In this document: positions 5,606 to 5,873 of the stretch, piece by piece
Layout of the letters: every line of letters starts with the position of its first letter
How positions within the stretch are numbered: position 1 is the first letter of the stretch
Assembly: GCA_964614375.1 (NCBI GenBank)
Contig: CAZTLI010000360.1
Location: 1-5,873, forward strand
Origin: CAZTLI01 sp964614375
GTDB taxonomy: Bacteria; Chloroflexota; Anaerolineae; Aggregatilineales; Phototrophicaceae
Direction: 5' to 3'
Length of the DNA: 5,873 bases
Program-made: the position numbers and the translations under genes
Notes under the pieces: generated by a model
What the model saw: the letters and a program-made list of their open reading frames with translations, nothing else
The model's database searches: none
Told to the model about the DNA's origin: nothing

Positions 5606-5873
5606 ATGGCTGATTATACTCCCAAACCTGAACATAAATTTACATTTGGCCTATGGACCGTCGGCAGGGTCGGCAGTGACACGTTTGGCGACGCGGTGCG
5701 CGAATCGAAGTCGCCCGTCGAACTGGTGCATCTGCTGGCGGAGGTCGGCGCGTATGGTGTCAATTTCCATGACAACGACCTCGTGCCGATTGATGCCACG
5801 CCTGCCGAACGCGACCGGATTGTCAAAGACTTCAAAAAGGCGCTGTCGGATACCGGGCTGGTTGTCCCGATGG
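5606..5873 (+). CDS. xylA: Xylose isomerase, N-terminal part (3' truncated by window edge)
   Basis: The frame is open from ATG 5606 to the last base, giving 89 complete codons of a protein normally near 390 residues. The N-terminus shows FTFGLWTVGRVG (12-23), SPVELVHLLAEVGAYGVNFHDNDLVP (36-61) and FKKALSDTGLVVPM near the end. These are hallmarks of the short, actinobacterial-type (Streptomyces/Actinoplanes) xylose isomerases, in which a TIM barrel with two metal sites converts D-xylose to D-xylulose, and D-glucose to D-fructose, in the cytoplasm. His55 and Asp58 in the HDND motif correspond to the His54/Asp57 pair that acts in ring opening, and Trp17 to the conserved substrate-pocket Trp16. 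The metal ligands lie beyond the window. The usual WTVGW-x-G segment reads WTVGRVG here. Xylulokinase or sugar-transport genes may follow, but that cannot be seen. Confidence 0.93.
   Translation, partial: MADYTPKPEHKFTFGLWTVGRVGSDTFGDAVRESKSPVELVHLLAEVGAYGVNFHDNDLVPIDATPAERDRIVKDFKKALSDTGLVVPM

Noticed and set aside
5614..5835. Minus-strand 73-codon frame over the xylA start
   Set aside because: It is antisense to an unmistakable xylose isomerase N-terminus and has serine/arginine/threonine-rich shadow composition.

Overview
This 5.9 kb window looks like chromosomal DNA from a free-living, moderately GC-rich bacterium. The protein families fit a member of the Chloroflexota best: an actinobacterial-type xylose isomerase, an acyl-CoA-carboxylase-type biotin carboxylase ending near residue 506, a DUF4203 membrane protein, and a winged-helix regulator paired with SRPBCC genes. 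The GGACACGGC-type hairpin repeats also fit. This placement is an inference from overall character, not from a marker gene. No phage, transposase, CRISPR array, tRNA or rRNA is visible.

Layout. (1) 1-510, + strand: the 3' end of a beta-propeller (SMP-30/NHL-like) protein. (2) 525-2616, - strand: an ArsR-like winged-helix regulator, a two-domain AHSA1-type SRPBCC protein whose start overlaps the regulator's 3' end, and, 114 bp further on, a single-domain SRPBCC protein. The regulator has a near-consensus sigma70-type promoter overlapped by two direct repeats, which suggests autoregulation. (3) 2836-4356, - strand: a biotin carboxylase with the main catalytic residues present. It stops just where longer acyl-CoA carboxylase alpha chains continue into the BT and biotin-carrier domains. 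(4) 4357-4509: a divergent promoter region serving the carboxylase and, on the + strand, a seven-helix DUF4203 membrane protein (4510-5100). (5) 5101-5605: a 505 bp non-coding stretch with two inverted copies of a small hairpin repeat whose stems differ by a compensatory base-pair change, plus a possible promoter/operator. (6) 5606-5873, + strand: the 5' end of xylA, cut by the window edge.

The genes do not form one pathway. Only the regulator and the SRPBCC genes form a clear functional unit. I found no convincing new multi-gene system. The observations most worth following are the shortened biotin carboxylase with no partner in view, the covarying inverted hairpin pair, and the repeat-overlapped promoter of the regulator.
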